Both the position numbers and the translations under genes were made by a program. A stretch of 7,659 bases of DNA from Gammaproteobacteria bacterium. Lineage in GTDB: Bacteria; Pseudomonadota; Gammaproteobacteria; Chromatiales; Chromatiaceae. Below, piece by piece: positions 6,665 through 7,659 of this stretch. The notes below the pieces were generated by a model, which was given only the letters and a program-made list of their open reading frames with translations, searched no databases and was not told the origin of the DNA. The stretch is taken from the NCBI GenBank assembly GCA_024277555.1, contig JAJRUY010000247.1:1-7659 (forward strand), in the 5' to 3' direction. Every line of letters starts with the position of its first letter. Position 1 is the stretch's first letter.

Positions 6665-6712
6665 AAGAGATTGTGCAGGATTTGTGTTTCTATGTCAGGA
6701 TCTGGGTTGTAT

Positions 6713-6796
6713 ATGAAAGCCGTTCGGAAAAACCTGATTTACCTGAGTTTGACCGCTGTAGTGGATGCTGTGAAACCGGCATCCGGATTGCCCTGA
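6713..6796 (+). CDS. Possible 27-codon leader ORF overlapping the rsmG start
   Basis: An ATG at 6713 opens a 27-codon frame whose TGA at 6794-6796 overlaps the rsmG ATG as TGATG. The product would begin MKAVRKNLIYLSL, a basic then hydrophobic stretch, and end KPASGLP. No convincing ribosome binding site precedes it, and an ORF this short can arise by chance. It could couple translation to rsmG, which itself has only a weak Shine-Dalgarno sequence. Recorded as a possibility only. Confidence 0.2.
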   Translation: MKAVRKNLIYLSLTAVVDAVKPASGLP

Positions 6797-7437
6797 TGCA
6801 GTATTTCTGGGAACAGCAGCTGGCCAAGGGGCTGGTGCAAATGGGGCTGACTGCCAGCCAGGGGCAACAGCAATTGTTGCTGGCCTATCTTGCGTTGCTG
6901 CAGAAATGGAACAAGGTTTTCAATCTGACCGCAGTGCGAGATCCTGCGAAAATGGTGTCCAGGCAGCTGCTGGACAGCCTGTCCATCCACAGCCTGCTGC
7001 GGGGCGGGCGGGTGCTGGATGTGGGCAGCGGCGCTGGCCTGCCGGGCATTCCCGTGGCGATTCTCAATCCGGAAAAGGCGTTTACCCTGCTCGACAGCAA
7101 TAGTAAAAAGACCCGTTTTCTCCAACAGATAAAGTTGGAGCTGGGTCTGGATAATGTACGGGTGGAGCGGGACAGGGTCGAGCAATTCCAGCCAGAACAA
7201 CTATATGACACCATTACCTCCCGTGCCTTTGCGACACTACCGGAGATGCTCCTCCTGACCCGGCATTTGCGTGCGCCTGGTGGCTGCTGGCTGGCGATGA
7301 AAGGCGGTGTGCCTGATGCCGAGCTAAGCGCCCTGGAGCAAGAATATCATTGCGAAATTCACCCTCTTTCTGTTCCTGGTGAAACCGGGCAGCGCCATGG
7401 GATATTGCTTTTTCCGGCCAGCCACAGGATGAAATAG
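6796..7437 (+). CDS. rsmG: 16S rRNA (guanine527-N7)-methyltransferase RsmG (GidB)
   Basis: RsmG places the N7 methyl group on G527 of 16S rRNA in the 530 loop, using S-adenosylmethionine. This 213-residue protein is close in length to E. coli RsmG (207). Visible family marks are LLQKWNKVFNLTAVRDP (residues 34-50), the SAM-binding VLDVGSGAGLPGIP with Asp75, FTLLDSNSKKTRFL, and SRAFATL at 142-148. The reading frame continues upstream to a GTG at 6673, but those 41 residues have no match in the family; ATG 6796 gives the normal N terminus. The Shine-Dalgarno sequence is weak. rsmG usually follows mnmG (gidA) and precedes parA-parB. Here mnmG is not upstream, and parA does not start in the 222 bases downstream. 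A promoter must lie between the terminator and the start, but I could not pick one out. Confidence 0.95.
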   Translation: MQYFWEQQLAKGLVQMGLTASQGQQQLLLAYLALLQKWNKVFNLTAVRDPAKMVSRQLLDSLSIHSLLRGGRVLDVGSGAGLPGIPVAILNPEKAFTLLDSNSKKTRFLQQIKLELGLDNVRVERDRVEQFQPEQLYDTITSRAFATLPEMLLLTRHLRAPGGCWLAMKGGVPDAELSALEQEYHCEIHPLSVPGETGQRHGILLFPASHRMK

Positions 7438-7475
7438 ATTCTGGGCGATGACAGGCCAGTAACGTAAAAGCAGTT

Positions 7476-7526
7476 GCGGGAGATGGCTCGGGTAATTTTC
7501 GCCTTCGTGTGCGGGAGATAGCCCGC
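7476..7526 (+). repeat. Two related GC-rich repeats downstream of rsmG
   Basis: GCGGGAGATGGCTCG (7476-7490) and GCGGGAGATAGCCCG (7511-7525) match at 13 of 15 positions and start 35 bases apart. The second forms a hairpin (GCGGG 7511-7515 with CCCGC 7522-7526, 6-nt loop); the first forms a weaker version. There is no T-tract after either, so they are not clear terminators. The second also supplies GGGAGA eight bases before the ATG at 7527. Confidence 0.5.
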
Positions 7527-7659
7527 ATGTTTCACCGGAATCCAGATTTTTCCCGGAGAGATTTTCGTTCAGATTGTTCGAACGGACAAAAGTCGATGTC
7601 ATTCATCGGCTTGCAGGCAGTTCGGGCAATCTGGGCGGAAAGATCCCGGGAAAAACTGG
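7527..7659 (+). CDS. Possible start of an unidentified gene running off the right edge
   Basis: A frame open from 7452 runs to the window end with candidate ATG starts at 7527 and 7596. The first has GGGAGA eight bases upstream; the second has GGA nine bases upstream. The translation after 7596 begins MSFIGLQAVRAIWAERS, which I do not recognise; it is not the start of ParA. Codon use between 7527 and 7596 looks less like coding DNA than after 7596, so 7596 is the better start if the gene is real. The region could also be non-coding. Confidence 0.3.
   Translation, partial: MFHRNPDFSRRDFRSDCSNGQKSMSFIGLQAVRAIWAERSREKL

Noticed and set aside
6673..6795. N-terminal extension of RsmG from a GTG at 6673
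   Set aside because: The extra 41 residues have no counterpart in RsmG proteins. The ATG at 6796 gives the family's normal N terminus and length.
7324..7602. A 92-codon minus-strand ORF overlapping the rsmG 3' end
   Set aside because: Over a third of it is antisense to rsmG, there is no clear ribosome binding site, and no family is recognisable.
1..7659. CRISPR arrays, tRNA or rRNA genes, insertion sequences, toxin-antitoxin pairs
   Set aside because: I found no regularly spaced repeats, tRNA-like cloverleaf, transposase motif or paired small ORFs in the window.

Overview
The window looks like a chromosomal segment from a gammaproteobacterium. The evidence is protein-level resemblance to Escherichia coli Gor, EndA and RsmG, moderately high GC by eye (not counted), and Lol/Tag-style ABC transporter genes. 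Placement below class is uncertain. The cofactor pocket of the glutathione reductase-like protein lacks the arginines typical of NADPH enzymes. This loosely recalls the NADH-dependent glutathione amide reductases of purple sulfur bacteria, but it is only a hint.

Layout, left to right. (1) Bases 1-1164 (+) are the 3' part of a glutathione-disulfide-reductase-family gene that begins upstream of the window. (2) Bases 1165-1274 are a convergent intergenic gap rich in palindromic repeats. (3) Bases 1275-1919 (-) encode an exported EndA/NucM-type endonuclease I. (4) Bases 1920-2010 are a divergent gap with a perfect 13-bp palindrome and a weak promoter candidate. (5) Bases 2011-6540 (+) hold four overlapping genes forming one tight operon: a single-pass membrane protein with Sel1-like repeats, a large exported SH3-like/von Willebrand factor A (VWA) protein, an ABC ATPase and an FtsX/LolE-type permease. 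(6) Bases 6541-6795 are an intergenic stretch with a long inverted repeat enclosing a rho-independent terminator, plus a possible short leader ORF. (7) Bases 6796-7437 (+) are rsmG, the 16S rRNA G527 methyltransferase. (8) The last 222 bases hold two related GC-rich repeats and a possible gene start running off the right edge.

The four-gene operon is the most interesting part. The exported VWA protein resembles, from memory, the periplasmic C-terminal half of PpkA, the type VI secretion threonine kinase. The ABC pair resembles TagT/TagS, which act with PpkA in the threonine phosphorylation pathway. No kinase, phosphatase, TagQ, TagR or type VI structural gene is visible here. The membrane protein has only about 15 residues on the side where PpkA carries its kinase. 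I therefore infer a kinase-less, split PpkA-like envelope module: membrane anchor with Sel1 repeats, periplasmic VWA sensor or adaptor, and a Lol/Tag-type ABC machine. Its function is unknown. The flanking gor, endA and rsmG genes are housekeeping or generic and give no direct clue to its role.
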